IMG/VR virus record: IMGVR_UViG_3300025010_000225
Coordinates: 1 to 24,949 of that record
Length of the DNA: 24,949 nucleotides
Strand: one strand, 5' to 3'
Source: a virus
Part shown: positions 13,768-20,129 of the stretch, piece by piece
Numbering within the stretch: the first letter of the stretch is position 1
Layout: each line of letters begins with the position of its first letter
Made by a program: the position numbers and the translations under genes
The notes under the pieces: model-generated
The model's input: the letters and a program-made list of their open reading frames with translations, nothing else
What the model was told of the DNA's origin: nothing
Database searches by the model: none

Positions 13768-14478
13768 CTAAATATTTGGGATTGTAACACTCTTCCAATG
13801 TTTTTCTGTTCGTATTTGACTTAAAACTTGTGGTGAAATATTATATTTACTTGTAATTTCTTTAGTGGTAAAACCTTGTTGTAACATCTTTTTAATTTCA
13901 ATAACTATTTTATTAGTTAATTTTGTAGCTGGATTTTTCTCTCCTGTTGTTTTTGCGCTTATTTTTTCTTTTTGTTCTTTTGGTAATTTTTTACCTATAT
14001 GACTATCGCTCATTTTTTGTTTTGATTCCTTTGAATATTTAAAGTTGCTTTCAAGTTTGCTTTTTGATATTTTTATATTATGTTCTTCAGAGTAAACCCT
14101 TCCTTTAAATGATCTACTCATTTGTTGTTTTGTTTTATCAGTATGCTTTCTACCAAACATTACTGATTCACCACCATAAGAAATATTATAATAATCTTTA
14201 CTCTTAACTGCATTATGATTTTTAATTAATTCTATTTCAAACCTATTTAAATCTTCTTGAGAATAAGCAATAGCAACAATTTCTCGATAAAAATTTTCTT
14301 TCCCGTATTTATTAATTGCATTTTTTAAATATGTGCCACTGCCCAAATAAGACTTCCACATCGAATTAGTATCAAATACTTTTTGCCCTATATATTTCTT
14401 CCCATTAATCATATTAGTTGTAATATAAATAAAACCATGAGGATCAATTATTGTTTCTCTAAATAAATTATTTTCCAA
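13768..14478 (-). CDS. GIY-YIG homing endonuclease with NUMOD3 repeats
   Basis: 236 residues with a TTG start (SD AAGGAA 9 bases upstream). The GIY-YIG catalytic module covers about 15-95: FIYITTNMINGKKYIGQK (16-33), with the expected basic and glutamate residues downstream (ERFEIELIK type). Residues 100-190 hold NUMOD3-type DNA-binding repeats (FGRKHTDKTKQQMS, GRVYSEEHNIKIS, SKESKQKMSDSHIGKK). The C-terminus (about 195-236) is a helix-turn-helix (TKEITSKYNISPQVLSQI). That order is the standard for T4-type intronic or free-standing homing endonucleases, which nick or cut DNA to spread their gene. It begins directly after the deoxyribosyltransferase-like gene stop, an insertion between nucleotide genes that breaks no obvious reading frame. 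Confidence 0.9.
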   Translation of the reverse strand: MENNLFRETIIDPHGFIYITTNMINGKKYIGQKVFDTNSMWKSYLGSGTYLKNAINKYGKENFYREIVAIAYSQEDLNRFEIELIKNHNAVKSKDYYNISYGGESVMFGRKHTDKTKQQMSRSFKGRVYSEEHNIKISKSKLESNFKYSKESKQKMSDSHIGKKLPKEQKEKISAKTTGEKNPATKLTNKIVIEIKKMLQQGFTTKEITSKYNISPQVLSQIRTEKHWKSVTIPNI

Positions 14479-14898
14479 TTATAAATTTCCTTGATCGAAC
14501 ATATTATAAAGAAGTTCTATTATATCATCTAAAGTCTCACAATGATTTGAAATACATGAATTAATATGCGGACTCCAATGCCTTTGTCCAAATGCAATTA
14601 CGGGTTTACCTAATTCTTTAAATCTTGTTAATTCAAATATACTTCCAGGTGATTGCATTATATCATCCAAACAGACCACACATATATCACTCTTATTAAT
14701 ATAGTAATTGTTTTGATCAACCACTATTTTACTGTCATATGTATGATTTCTTTCTTTTAAGAAAGTTTTAGCAGGATTATATGTATAAACATAACTACTT
14801 TCAGCCCATTGATCTAATTTGTTTCGCCATTCTGTAGCCTTATGGAATTCATTAATCCTATGATAGTGGGTTAAGCAGCCGCATTCATATATGTACAT
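14479..14898 (-). CDS. Nucleoside 2-deoxyribosyltransferase-like protein
   Basis: 139 residues. The N-terminal strand and loop (YIYECGCLTHYH) and helix (KATEWRNKLDQW) bind nucleoside in this family. The central DICVVCLDDI and SPGSIFELTRFKELGKPVIAFG (about 84-112) contain the conserved Ser-Gly-Ser and Glu typical of the catalytic region. These enzymes swap the base of 2'-deoxyribonucleosides (salvage) or hydrolyse dNMPs. The ATG overlaps the stop of the kinase-like gene by 1 bp (TAATG) and has a GGAGAG SD, so the two are co-translated. It fits the dNTP-supply operon. Substrate is unknown, and a nucleotide N-hydrolase role is a plausible alternative. Confidence 0.75.
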   Translation of the reverse strand: MYIYECGCLTHYHRINEFHKATEWRNKLDQWAESSYVYTYNPAKTFLKERNHTYDSKIVVDQNNYYINKSDICVVCLDDIMQSPGSIFELTRFKELGKPVIAFGQRHWSPHINSCISNHCETLDDIIELLYNMFDQGNL

Positions 14899-15470
14899 TA
14901 AATCTCTCCAATCTTATTTAAAATATATCCAACACAAGCATCAAAATCATAATTACTAACCATATAATCAACTTCTTGATTAACTATCTCATATGTGAAT
15001 TTTCCTTCATCATCTAATTTACGTCTATTCCATTCCGATTCATCAAAATCAGCTCTACCAATACATCTTTGTTTTCTAGTAGGTTCATCTACATCAATAA
15101 AAAATGATATGACACTATCTTTAAAATGTTTCTTTATCTCTATTAATCCAAGAATATCTAGAACTACTATATAACTGTGTTTCGATAAATCAATTGCTGA
15201 CTTACTTACACCATAAAACCAAACATCTTCTTTCCCTCCGACAAGAGTATTATATTTTCTACATTCAATAAATTCATTTTCAGCAATCATTTCTTCAAAT
15301 TGTTTTTTTGTAATAAAGTAATATGGATTTTCTTCTGATTCTGATGGTCTCATAGGTCTACTGGTGTGCGAGATTACCATTTTGTAATTGTAATTATCTG
15401 ATATGTATTTTTGTAAAGAATCCTTGCCTGATGCGGAAAATCCAGCTATTACTAGAATGTGGTTATTCAA
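14898..15470 (-). CDS. Guanylate-kinase-like nucleotide kinase
   Basis: 190 residues from a TTG at 15468-15470 (GAAGGGAG SD 9 bases upstream). A longer reading frame starting at 15530 is rejected because it overlaps thyX without an SD. The P-loop is GFSASGKDS (10-18). The GMP-binding signature SRPMRPSESEENPYYFI (about 37-53) has the Arg-Pro-x-Arg arrangement of guanylate kinases. A lid-region arginine motif (RKQRCIGRADFDESEW) follows. It would phosphorylate dGMP or another (d)NMP for dNTP synthesis. Its start overlaps the thyX stop by 8 bp and its stop overlaps the deoxyribosyltransferase start, so it is the middle gene of a tight operon. Specificity may differ from the housekeeping enzyme. 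Confidence 0.8.
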   Translation of the reverse strand: MNNHILVIAGFSASGKDSLQKYISDNYNYKMVISHTSRPMRPSESEENPYYFITKKQFEEMIAENEFIECRKYNTLVGGKEDVWFYGVSKSAIDLSKHSYIVVLDILGLIEIKKHFKDSVISFFIDVDEPTRKQRCIGRADFDESEWNRRKLDDEGKFTYEIVNQEVDYMVSNYDFDACVGYILNKIGEI

Positions 15471-16119
15471 TATTATTATCTCCCTTCTTATCAATACGAT
15501 GGCAAGAATTTTTTTCATTGCAATAACCAAGAATTTCGCATTTTACTTTTGCATAACTAATAATTTTCTCCCATTCACTATTTAAATCACCAACAACGCT
15601 TTTTAACTCCTTAATAAATTTCCTAATTTCCCAATATGCTCTTGTACACTCTCTGACCTCAACCATATGTAAAATTGCCCTCGCATTAATTTTTAAGACT
15701 ATTTTACTTTCCATTCCTAATGGTAAAATATTAGCAATGTCTTCTTTTGGAATACTCAAGTCCTCTAATTCTTTGTAAGCGTTTTGAATTGATAACATAA
15801 TTCTTTGATATATACTAAGAGCTAAAATGTTTTTTGCAACTGATTCTGGAATAATATAATCAAATTCTCCATATTTAATATATCTGGTACTAGCTTGAAG
15901 TCGAGTGGTTCCAATAATATGGGTATAAATTTCACGAATAACCCTTGCTGAATATCCACTTATTTCTAGTGTAACATCTGCAAATTCTAAGACGCGACCA
16001 TGATTTGATTCAATACAATCAATTCCTATATGTGGAGAAGGAGTTGAATCCCAACAGTAACTAGCTACTTCTCCCATAAGGGACAATGGATTTTTTGTAT
16101 AATTAATTACTTTAATCAT
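15463..16119 (-). CDS. thyX: Flavin-dependent thymidylate synthase ThyX
   Basis: 218 residues with an AGAGGAAG SD. It has the ThyX layout: an early HIGIDCIESNHGRVLEFADVT region (about 30-50), the active loop TTRLQASTRYIKY (about 71-83) and the C-terminal LPLG...INARAILHMVEVRECTRAYWEIR (about 132-167). ThyX makes dTMP from dUMP using FAD, NADPH and methylene-tetrahydrofolate. The classical RHR-x7-S motif is replaced by a RLQAS-TRY version, whose Ser 77, Arg 79 and Tyr 80 align with the core. Together with the dUTPase and ribonucleotide reductase upstream, it gives the element its own route to dTTP. The kinase-like gene starts inside its last codons. Confidence 0.85.
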   Translation of the reverse strand: MIKVINYTKNPLSLMGEVASYCWDSTPSPHIGIDCIESNHGRVLEFADVTLEISGYSARVIREIYTHIIGTTRLQASTRYIKYGEFDYIIPESVAKNILALSIYQRIMLSIQNAYKELEDLSIPKEDIANILPLGMESKIVLKINARAILHMVEVRECTRAYWEIRKFIKELKSVVGDLNSEWEKIISYAKVKCEILGYCNEKNSCHRIDKKGDNNIE

Positions 16120-16151
16120 TTAATTATTTCTTCCTCTCTAACTCAAATTAT

Positions 16152-16655
16152 TTAAAATTTAGCCTTCTTGTAGTTATGTTTTGAATGATAAATACATCTA
16201 GATTCATAATTGCATTCATTGCACCTCATTTCCGTATAAACGATAGGTGATAGACATGATTTAGAATTATGATATGGAATCAGTCCTGCTTCAAGTACTT
16301 TTTTCTCTATCTCAGAAATATCCTCAGTATCATTTTCGTTTTCATTATCATTTTCCTGATCTAACAACCATTGTTCATATTCTTCAAAAGTTTTCAAAAA
16401 TACATTAGTAATATCTTTTAATTCTTCATTATCATCAAATTTTATCATATAATAATGAGTATTTTTTCTTGTGCTTCTCTTTATAATAGTACATTCTTGT
16501 CCTCTGTGTTCTTCATTAAATCCAATGTAAATTCCTTTGCTTTCAATAGAAAATTTATATTCTTGCTTAATATCACTAGTTTCCTTATATTTGTCTTCCT
16601 TTTTTGGTTCTCTAGGAGTAAGATTAATTCCTTTGCCTTTTGCTATCTTATTCAC
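16152..16655 (-). CDS. Hypothetical protein with C-terminal zinc-ribbon-like Cys pair
   Basis: 167 residues. The annotated GTG start (16653-16655) is only 1 base from AAAAGGA, so the real start is uncertain, but the frame is open only slightly further. The N-terminal 30 residues are basic. Residues about 40-85 resemble a small beta domain (GIYIGFNEEHRGQECTIIKRS, a tudor/KOW-like run). A low-complexity acidic linker (DQENDNENENDTED) leads to a C-terminal Cys region (CNECNYESRC, about 147-156). I do not recognise the family. It is followed by thyX after 32 bp and preceded by its own promoter. Confidence 0.55.
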   Translation of the reverse strand: MNKIAKGKGINLTPREPKKEDKYKETSDIKQEYKFSIESKGIYIGFNEEHRGQECTIIKRSTRKNTHYYMIKFDDNEELKDITNVFLKTFEEYEQWLLDQENDNENENDTEDISEIEKKVLEAGLIPYHNSKSCLSPIVYTEMRCNECNYESRCIYHSKHNYKKAKF

Positions 16656-16695
16656 ATCCTTTTCAATTTATTTTTTATATGTAATCCTAAAACCA

Positions 16696-16725
16696 ATTAT
16701 ATATTAATTCATTAACAAAATCCAA
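16696..16725 (-). promoter_or_regulatory. Promoter in front of the thyX operon
   Basis: On the minus strand, TTGGAT (16720-16725) and TATAAT (16696-16701) are 18 bp apart. It lies about 40 bp before the 167-residue gene, so thyX and its neighbours can be expressed independently of the reductase unit. Confidence 0.55.
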
Positions 16726-16771
16726 CATAAATAATTATTTATACATTTCATATATCCAATACATTCCACAC

Positions 16772-17098
16772 TTAATATCGTGCAAATCCAATAACTCCAG
16801 TATTACTTTCCCAATCGTCTCCTTCTGGCAAATAAATATTGATCAAAACTTCTCCTCCTTTATATAAACATAAAGCATTTTTAGTAGTTTCTAATTCACC
16901 AACTTCAAAGTCATCGAAATAAATCATTATATCATCATTGATCGTAAGTATATTCCAATAACTTTCTTCTTTGATTTCTGCATTAGTTATAACTAAATTA
17001 ATTAATGCAACCAAATCTTCATCTGTATTCATAAATTCAATTTGAATCGGTTTTTCGTTTACTTTATCCATAAAGAATTGCAAATCAAAATCTTTCAT
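16772..17098 (-). CDS. Hypothetical acidic protein, 108 residues
   Basis: It has a perfect AAAGGAGG SD 8 bases before the ATG. The protein is acidic and probably an alpha/beta fold (for example INLVITNAEIKEESYWNILT followed by DIMIYFDDFEVGELE). It has no Cys pair, membrane helix or recognisable catalytic motif. It is first in a block of small proteins between the reductase and thyX units. Such proteins on phages are often host-takeover or regulatory factors; function is unknown. The 17099-17216 interval beyond it holds only its SD and a 22-codon frame that I do not regard as a gene. Confidence 0.6.
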   Translation of the reverse strand: MKDFDLQFFMDKVNEKPIQIEFMNTDEDLVALINLVITNAEIKEESYWNILTINDDIMIYFDDFEVGELETTKNALCLYKGGEVLINIYLPEGDDWESNTGVIGFARY

Positions 17099-17216
17099 TA
17101 TGTATTCCTCCTTTAATTTTGCCTTGTGGGCCTTTTAAATTTTGGTTTGGCATATTTGTACCACAATCAAGTTCTAAACCATTCTACATGCCATTCTATC
17201 GCTCACATAAGCATTT

Positions 17217-17393
17217 TTATTTCAATAAGTCAGGCTCATTTAATAGCTCATATGCGACCTTAATAATTTGCCTAAGAATAATATCACACTCATCAAAATC
17301 TTTTCCTTCAAAATCTGTGATTAAAAATTCCATCATGCGATTGTAGTGTTTTGTTTCTAGTTCTTTATTTTTAAGATTTTTGTTTTCATTCAT
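17217..17393 (-). CDS. Hypothetical small protein, 58 residues
   Basis: The start is set at ATG 17391-17393, which is about 10 bases from the AAAAGGAGA SD. An in-frame ATG 9 bases earlier is too close to the SD. The protein is highly charged and helical (LKNKELETKHYNRMMEF, then FDECDIILRQIIKVAYELL), probably an all-alpha dimer or small adaptor. Family not recognised. It lies in the row of small genes with individual SDs. Confidence 0.55.
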   Translation of the reverse strand: MNENKNLKNKELETKHYNRMMEFLITDFEGKDFDECDIILRQIIKVAYELLNEPDLLK

Positions 17394-17448
17394 AATAATC
17401 ATTCTCCTTTTAATCCAATTTTTTATTTATTTCAATTTCTTTAATTTA

Positions 17449-17483
17449 TGAAATAAGAATTATCTTTATTACTTCTTATTTCA
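17449..17483 (-). terminator. Hairpin at the end of the 60-residue gene (weak terminator or processing site)
   Basis: TGAAATAAGAA (17449-17459) and TTCTTATTTCA (17473-17483) form a perfect 11-bp stem that covers the stop codon of the 60-residue frame. The minus-strand flank is A/T-rich but has no T-run, so termination would be inefficient. Confidence 0.4.
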
Positions 17484-17658
17484 CTTTGCTAGATTCTTTG
17501 TATTTAAGACAGTTCAAACTATCATATAATATCCCTTGAGTTAACCAACAAACATTTGAAAATCCATAATTGTTAGTTAACTTAGAAATGCCTAAACATA
17601 GAGATATAGAATTATGTAGATTGTGAATACATTTTATGAGATTGCAGTTTTGATACAT
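17476..17658 (-). CDS. Possible small Cys-containing protein, 60 residues
   Basis: The frame begins 7 bp after the stop of the previous gene and has only a weak AGAAAG SD. The product (starts MYQNCNLIKCIHNLHNSIS) has five Cys residues but no CxxC pair, and a hydrophobic middle. Position in a tight row of genes on the same strand is the main support. It may be a minor or spurious frame. Confidence 0.35.
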   Translation of the reverse strand: MYQNCNLIKCIHNLHNSISLCLGISKLTNNYGFSNVCWLTQGILYDSLNCLKYKESSKVK

Positions 17659-17665
17659 ATTGATG

Positions 17666-17857
17666 TCAACTTTCTTTTAGAATAAATTTTGATCTAATTT
17701 CAAACACCTTGCTGCTTTCTGGATGATTACAGTCACAATTAAAACATTTGCATTTATTGCACAATGCAGTGTTACATCCAAAATACGATTCTAATTTTTC
17801 TTTTAAATTATTCCAATTGATACAATCTGTGCATGAAACAAGAGTGTTTTTATTCAT
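17666..17857 (-). CDS. Small Cys-rich zinc-knuckle protein, 63 residues
   Basis: An AAAGGAG SD serves ATG 17855-17857. The sequence has nine Cys: CTDC near residue 9, CNTALCNKCKCFNCDCNH at about 28-45. These could build a compact two-zinc cluster. The C-terminus is short and basic. No family is recognised. It is one of at least four small Cys-rich proteins in this half of the window. Confidence 0.6.
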   Translation of the reverse strand: MNKNTLVSCTDCINWNNLKEKLESYFGCNTALCNKCKCFNCDCNHPESSKVFEIRSKFILKES

Positions 17858-17883
17858 TGTTTTTCACTCCTTTTGATATTTGG

Positions 17884-18075
17884 TTATTTAATAACTTTTA
17901 ATTCTAAGGCAACTTGTTCTGGATAGCCCATTACCCTATATTTATTGATATCAACAACTTTGTAGGATTTATTGCTACCTTTGATGGTTATTTCTTCACC
18001 ATTCTTATAGTTGGGATTGTTAGATGTATATGCGGTAACTACTTCATCTTTTGAATTGTAGAGTAGAATGTCTAT
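17884..18075 (-). CDS. Small conserved-looking protein with non-canonical AUA start
   Basis: A 63-residue frame sits 22 bp after the 55-residue gene. A strong AAAGGAGG SD is followed at 7 bases by ATA (18073-18075), with no ATG, GTG or TTG near. The only later in-frame ATG is far inside (RVMGYPEQ). Product by frame: start, DILLYNSKDEVVTAYT, then GEEITIKGSNKSYKVVDINK and a final LELKVIK. This alternating beta pattern looks like a real small domain, not random coding. AUA initiation is rare but known in bacteria. A one-base change from ATG, or a sequencing error, is the alternative. Confidence 0.55.
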   Translation of the reverse strand: MDILLYNSKDEVVTAYTSNNPNYKNGEEITIKGSNKSYKVVDINKYRVMGYPEQVALELKVIK

Positions 18076-18096
18076 GATTATTCCTCCTTTGTTTTA

Positions 18097-18264
18097 TTAA
18101 TTACTTCCTGTCTCTTTTAAGATATTTTGTAATCCTTCAATAATCCAAGTATTTCCTACTTTTTGTATTTCATCACTAAGATAAAATTTAATAGCATTGT
18201 GTAATGCCAAATATTCGTTATCTGTAAGAATTAATGTATGTATTAACTCTGAAGAATATTTCAT
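18097..18264 (-). CDS. Hypothetical small protein, 55 residues
   Basis: The start is set at ATG 18262-18264 with an AAAGGAGAGG SD 6-8 bases upstream. An in-frame ATG at 18297 that overlaps the preceding stop would lack such an SD. The product (starts MKYSSELIHTLILTDNEYL) appears all-helical and acidic, with one Trp near the C-terminus. Unknown family. It is followed by the AUA-start gene. Confidence 0.55.
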   Translation of the reverse strand: MKYSSELIHTLILTDNEYLALHNAIKFYLSDEIQKVGNTWIIEGLQNILKETGSN

Positions 18265-18293
18265 ATCAAACCTCTCCTTTCCGATCAAATTTA

Positions 18294-18458
18294 TCATTTC
18301 TTGGTATTTGATTTTTCATTTTCAATCTTTTTTATTTTATCTAAAACTTCCAACAAAGCTTTCTTGAATCCTTTTGTCCACATATAAGTGCTCTCATTAT
18401 GATAATCTTTATTGATAGAATTTATTTCATTTATCAACCATTCTTTCAGTTCTTCCAT
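18294..18458 (-). CDS. Hypothetical small helical protein, 54 residues
   Basis: The frame runs from ATG 18456-18458 to TGA 18294-18296 and is preceded by AAAGGAGG. The product starts MEELKEWLINEINSINKDYH and ends in a Lys/Glu-rich helix (KALLEVLDKIKKIENEK). It is a short amphipathic helical protein of unknown function. Its stop overlaps the possible upstream start of the next gene. The leader holds two copies of the AGAAAGGAGG SD, described separately. Confidence 0.6.
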   Translation of the reverse strand: MEELKEWLINEINSINKDYHNESTYMWTKGFKKALLEVLDKIKKIENEKSNTKK

Positions 18459-18470
18459 TTACGAATTAAT

Positions 18471-18498
18471 CCTCCTTTCTTTTTATCACCTCCTTTCT
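18471..18498 (-). promoter_or_regulatory. Tandem SD with 14-nt match to the 16S rRNA 3' end
   Basis: AGAAAGGAGG occurs twice on the minus strand (18489-18498 and 18471-18480), 8 bp apart. The upstream copy continues as AGAAAGGAGGTGAT, perfectly complementary over 14 nt to the conserved Bacillus-type 16S rRNA tail. No sensible start follows the first copy, while the second serves the 54-residue gene. Confidence 0.6.
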
Positions 18499-18538
18499 GA
18501 TGTTTTATTTTATGTTTATTTAGTTAAAATGGTGAGTA

Positions 18539-18751
18539 TTATATTTCGTCTCTAATGAAGACAATATAATCTGAGATTTTACATTGATAACACAAATCAA
18601 CATATATTTCCTGAACTTTATCACATTCAATTATTTCTTCACATTCATTGCATTCTACAATACCAGAGCATTTATAATCAATAACTTTTCCTTTGTTTGG
18701 ACAATAGTAATTGCAGAATTGTTGTTTTAAGGTCAATAATTTATCTTCCAT
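18539..18751 (-). CDS. Small zinc-binding Cys-rich protein, 70 residues
   Basis: An AAAGGAG SD precedes ATG 18749-18751. Eight Cys residues are arranged as CNYYC, CSGIVECNEC, ...C and CYQC (about 13-56). This is enough for two zinc sites, in a pattern resembling small zinc-ribbon regulators. It starts 3 bp after the stop of the DUF488-like gene, so the two are co-transcribed. Function unknown. Confidence 0.6.
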   Translation of the reverse strand: MEDKLLTLKQQFCNYYCPNKGKVIDYKCSGIVECNECEEIIECDKVQEIYVDLCYQCKISDYIVFIRDEI

Positions 18752-18754
18752 TTG

Positions 18755-19093
18755 TTACTCCTTTATAAGTTCTTTTATTTCTATTCCTAATTCTAGTTCT
18801 AACCACCTTGCCACTAAAAATCTATGGCAAAATCCACTCTTCTCCCAACAAAGTAATACAGCATCTTCTCCTAATTCTTCATATACTTGTTGAGGATTAA
18901 GTTTGTCTAGGATTTCTTTATAATAATGTTCAATATAATATGTCTCATCCTTATCTTGTTTGTATTTATTGAGTAAGTCCCAACTTGGAGCAAGCTTCTT
19001 GTATTCTTTACAATTCGTGTACCATTTTGGTTTGCTTAGTGAGATTGATACAGCATTTTCGCCTTTGTATTTTGCGTAGTAGGATGTTTGCAT
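18755..19093 (-). CDS. DUF488 family protein
   Basis: 112 residues from ATG 19091-19093 with an AAAGGAG SD 9 bases upstream. A longer frame from 19147 would overlap the previous gene. It shows the DUF488 signature: YYAKYKG and VSISLSKPKWY near the start, YKKLAPSWDLL in the middle, then LLCWEKSGFCHRFLVARWLE (about 82-101), the Cys/His-rich motif that marks the family. The biochemical role of DUF488 is not established. Phage versions often sit among nucleotide and regulatory genes, as here. It is followed by a small zinc protein after 3 bp. Confidence 0.75.
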   Translation of the reverse strand: MQTSYYAKYKGENAVSISLSKPKWYTNCKEYKKLAPSWDLLNKYKQDKDETYYIEHYYKEILDKLNPQQVYEELGEDAVLLCWEKSGFCHRFLVARWLELELGIEIKELIKE

Positions 19094-19109
19094 TTTTAAT
19101 GTCTCCTTT

Positions 19110-19499
19110 CTATTTACTTGCTTTATTAACATCCTCAAAATTAACAAAACAAGTACAATTATTAAAATCAGGATTATTATCTAATCTTATCACTAATGGT
19201 CTTTTTGAATCACAATTATCAATGTCAAATATTGTACCAAAATAACCTTTAAATATTCCATTAATTACTTCAATATAATTACCTACTGATGGGATATTCT
19301 CATAATATGTAATAATCTCATTTAATGAATCTTTAATAAATTTTGCTTGAGCTAAATCAACTGCAAAACAATTGTCTTCACCACTTGAATCTGCGCCGAT
19401 CAATATAAAATCTAAATCTTTACTAGATGTATAATCCCATTTATCTCCATAATTTGGTTCTATCTCAATTTTACCTAATTTGTATTTATTTTTTAACAT
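19110..19499 (-). CDS. Hypothetical protein with KOW-like segment, 129 residues
   Basis: An AAGAGGT SD serves ATG 19497-19499. Residues about 75-105 (GNYIEVINGIFKGYFGTIFD) resemble a KOW/SH3-like ribosomal or transcription-factor motif. The first part has an alternating strand pattern (LDFILIGADSSGEDNCFAV). It could bind RNA or polymerase, but this is a fold-level guess. A possible extended -10 (TGATAAAAT) precedes it. It is the first gene after the dUTPase hairpin region and heads the small-protein block. Confidence 0.5.
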   Translation of the reverse strand: MLKNKYKLGKIEIEPNYGDKWDYTSSKDLDFILIGADSSGEDNCFAVDLAQAKFIKDSLNEIITYYENIPSVGNYIEVINGIFKGYFGTIFDIDNCDSKRPLVIRLDNNPDFNNCTCFVNFEDVNKASK

Positions 19500-19597
19500 T
19501 TTATTACCTCTTTCATAATTATTTTATCATCCCAAGAAATACAAGATTCGAATGATATTTGATTTTCAAAAGTGTTGTGGGAGTGGGGTTATATGGT

Positions 19598-19629
19598 TGG
19601 GATAAAATGTAATTAAGCACTTTATCCCA
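19598..19629. repeat. Inverted repeat between the dUTPase and KOW-like genes
   Basis: TGGGATAAA (19598-19606) and TTTATCCCA (19621-19629) form a perfect 9-bp stem with a 14-base loop, 15 bp past the dUTPase stop. There is no minus-strand T-run, so it is probably an attenuating or mRNA-end structure and not a strong terminator. Confidence 0.45.
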
Positions 19630-19643
19630 TATATTTTTAAATT

Positions 19644-20099
19644 TTATATATTAGTCGATCCAATTCCACCATTTCTTTCATTTTCTGTATTTCCATTGTC
19701 TGCTTCAAGGAATGGTAAGAATATTCCTTGTGCAATTCTTTCTCCTACATCTAGAGTAACTATTTCGTCTGACTTATTGTATAAACAGATACCAATATTT
19801 CCATCATTTTTAGGATTTGAATAGTAATCTTGATCTACAATTCCAATTGTATTAGACAATTCTAAACTCTTATTAATGCCGATTGAACTTCGTACATCAA
19901 GAATTAAAACTTCTCCTACTTGCATATATGCTTTAATATCAGTCCAAATAAGATATTGTTTATGAGGAAGTATTGCTACAGAGATAGGAGTGGAAAAATC
20001 ATAACCAGCACTTGTTTTTGTTCCTCTCTGTGGGAGAATAGCAGGAATATCATTTTTCCTAAAACTTTGTGATACAAATTCAAAACCTCTAATTTTCAT
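19644..20099 (-). CDS. dut: dUTPase (trimeric type)
   Basis: 151 residues, the standard length for homotrimeric dUTPase. All five motifs are present: AGYDF (31-35), RSSIG (70-74), NTIGIVDQDY (83-92, catalytic Asp region), GERIAQGIF (119-127) and RNGGIGSTN (142-150, the flexible tail over the active site). It hydrolyses dUTP to dUMP and pyrophosphate, keeping uracil out of DNA and giving ThyX its substrate. The SD is GAGGT. It follows the HNH-type endonuclease gene by about 30 bp and ends near a hairpin. Motif 5 reads GGIGSTN instead of the common GGFGSTG, within normal variation. Confidence 0.9.
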   Translation of the reverse strand: MKIRGFEFVSQSFRKNDIPAILPQRGTKTSAGYDFSTPISVAILPHKQYLIWTDIKAYMQVGEVLILDVRSSIGINKSLELSNTIGIVDQDYYSNPKNDGNIGICLYNKSDEIVTLDVGERIAQGIFLPFLEADNGNTENERNGGIGSTNI

Positions 20100-20129
20100 T
20101 TATTGTATTACCTCACTTTATTTTATTTA

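Noticed and set aside
13724-13798. Longer start for the Cys-rich gene
   Set aside because: It overlaps the endonuclease gene, and only the inner ATG has a good SD.
15471-15530. Longer start for the guanylate-kinase-like gene
   Set aside because: It overlaps thyX by 68 bp without an SD and would place 20 unsupported residues before the P-loop strand.
17099-17216. 22-codon minus-strand frame (starts MPNQNLKGPQGK)
   Set aside because: It is very short, lacks an SD and runs into the next gene's SD and start.
19094-19147. Longer start for the DUF488-like gene
   Set aside because: It overlaps the preceding gene and lacks an SD; ATG 19091-19093 has AAAGGAG at the right distance.
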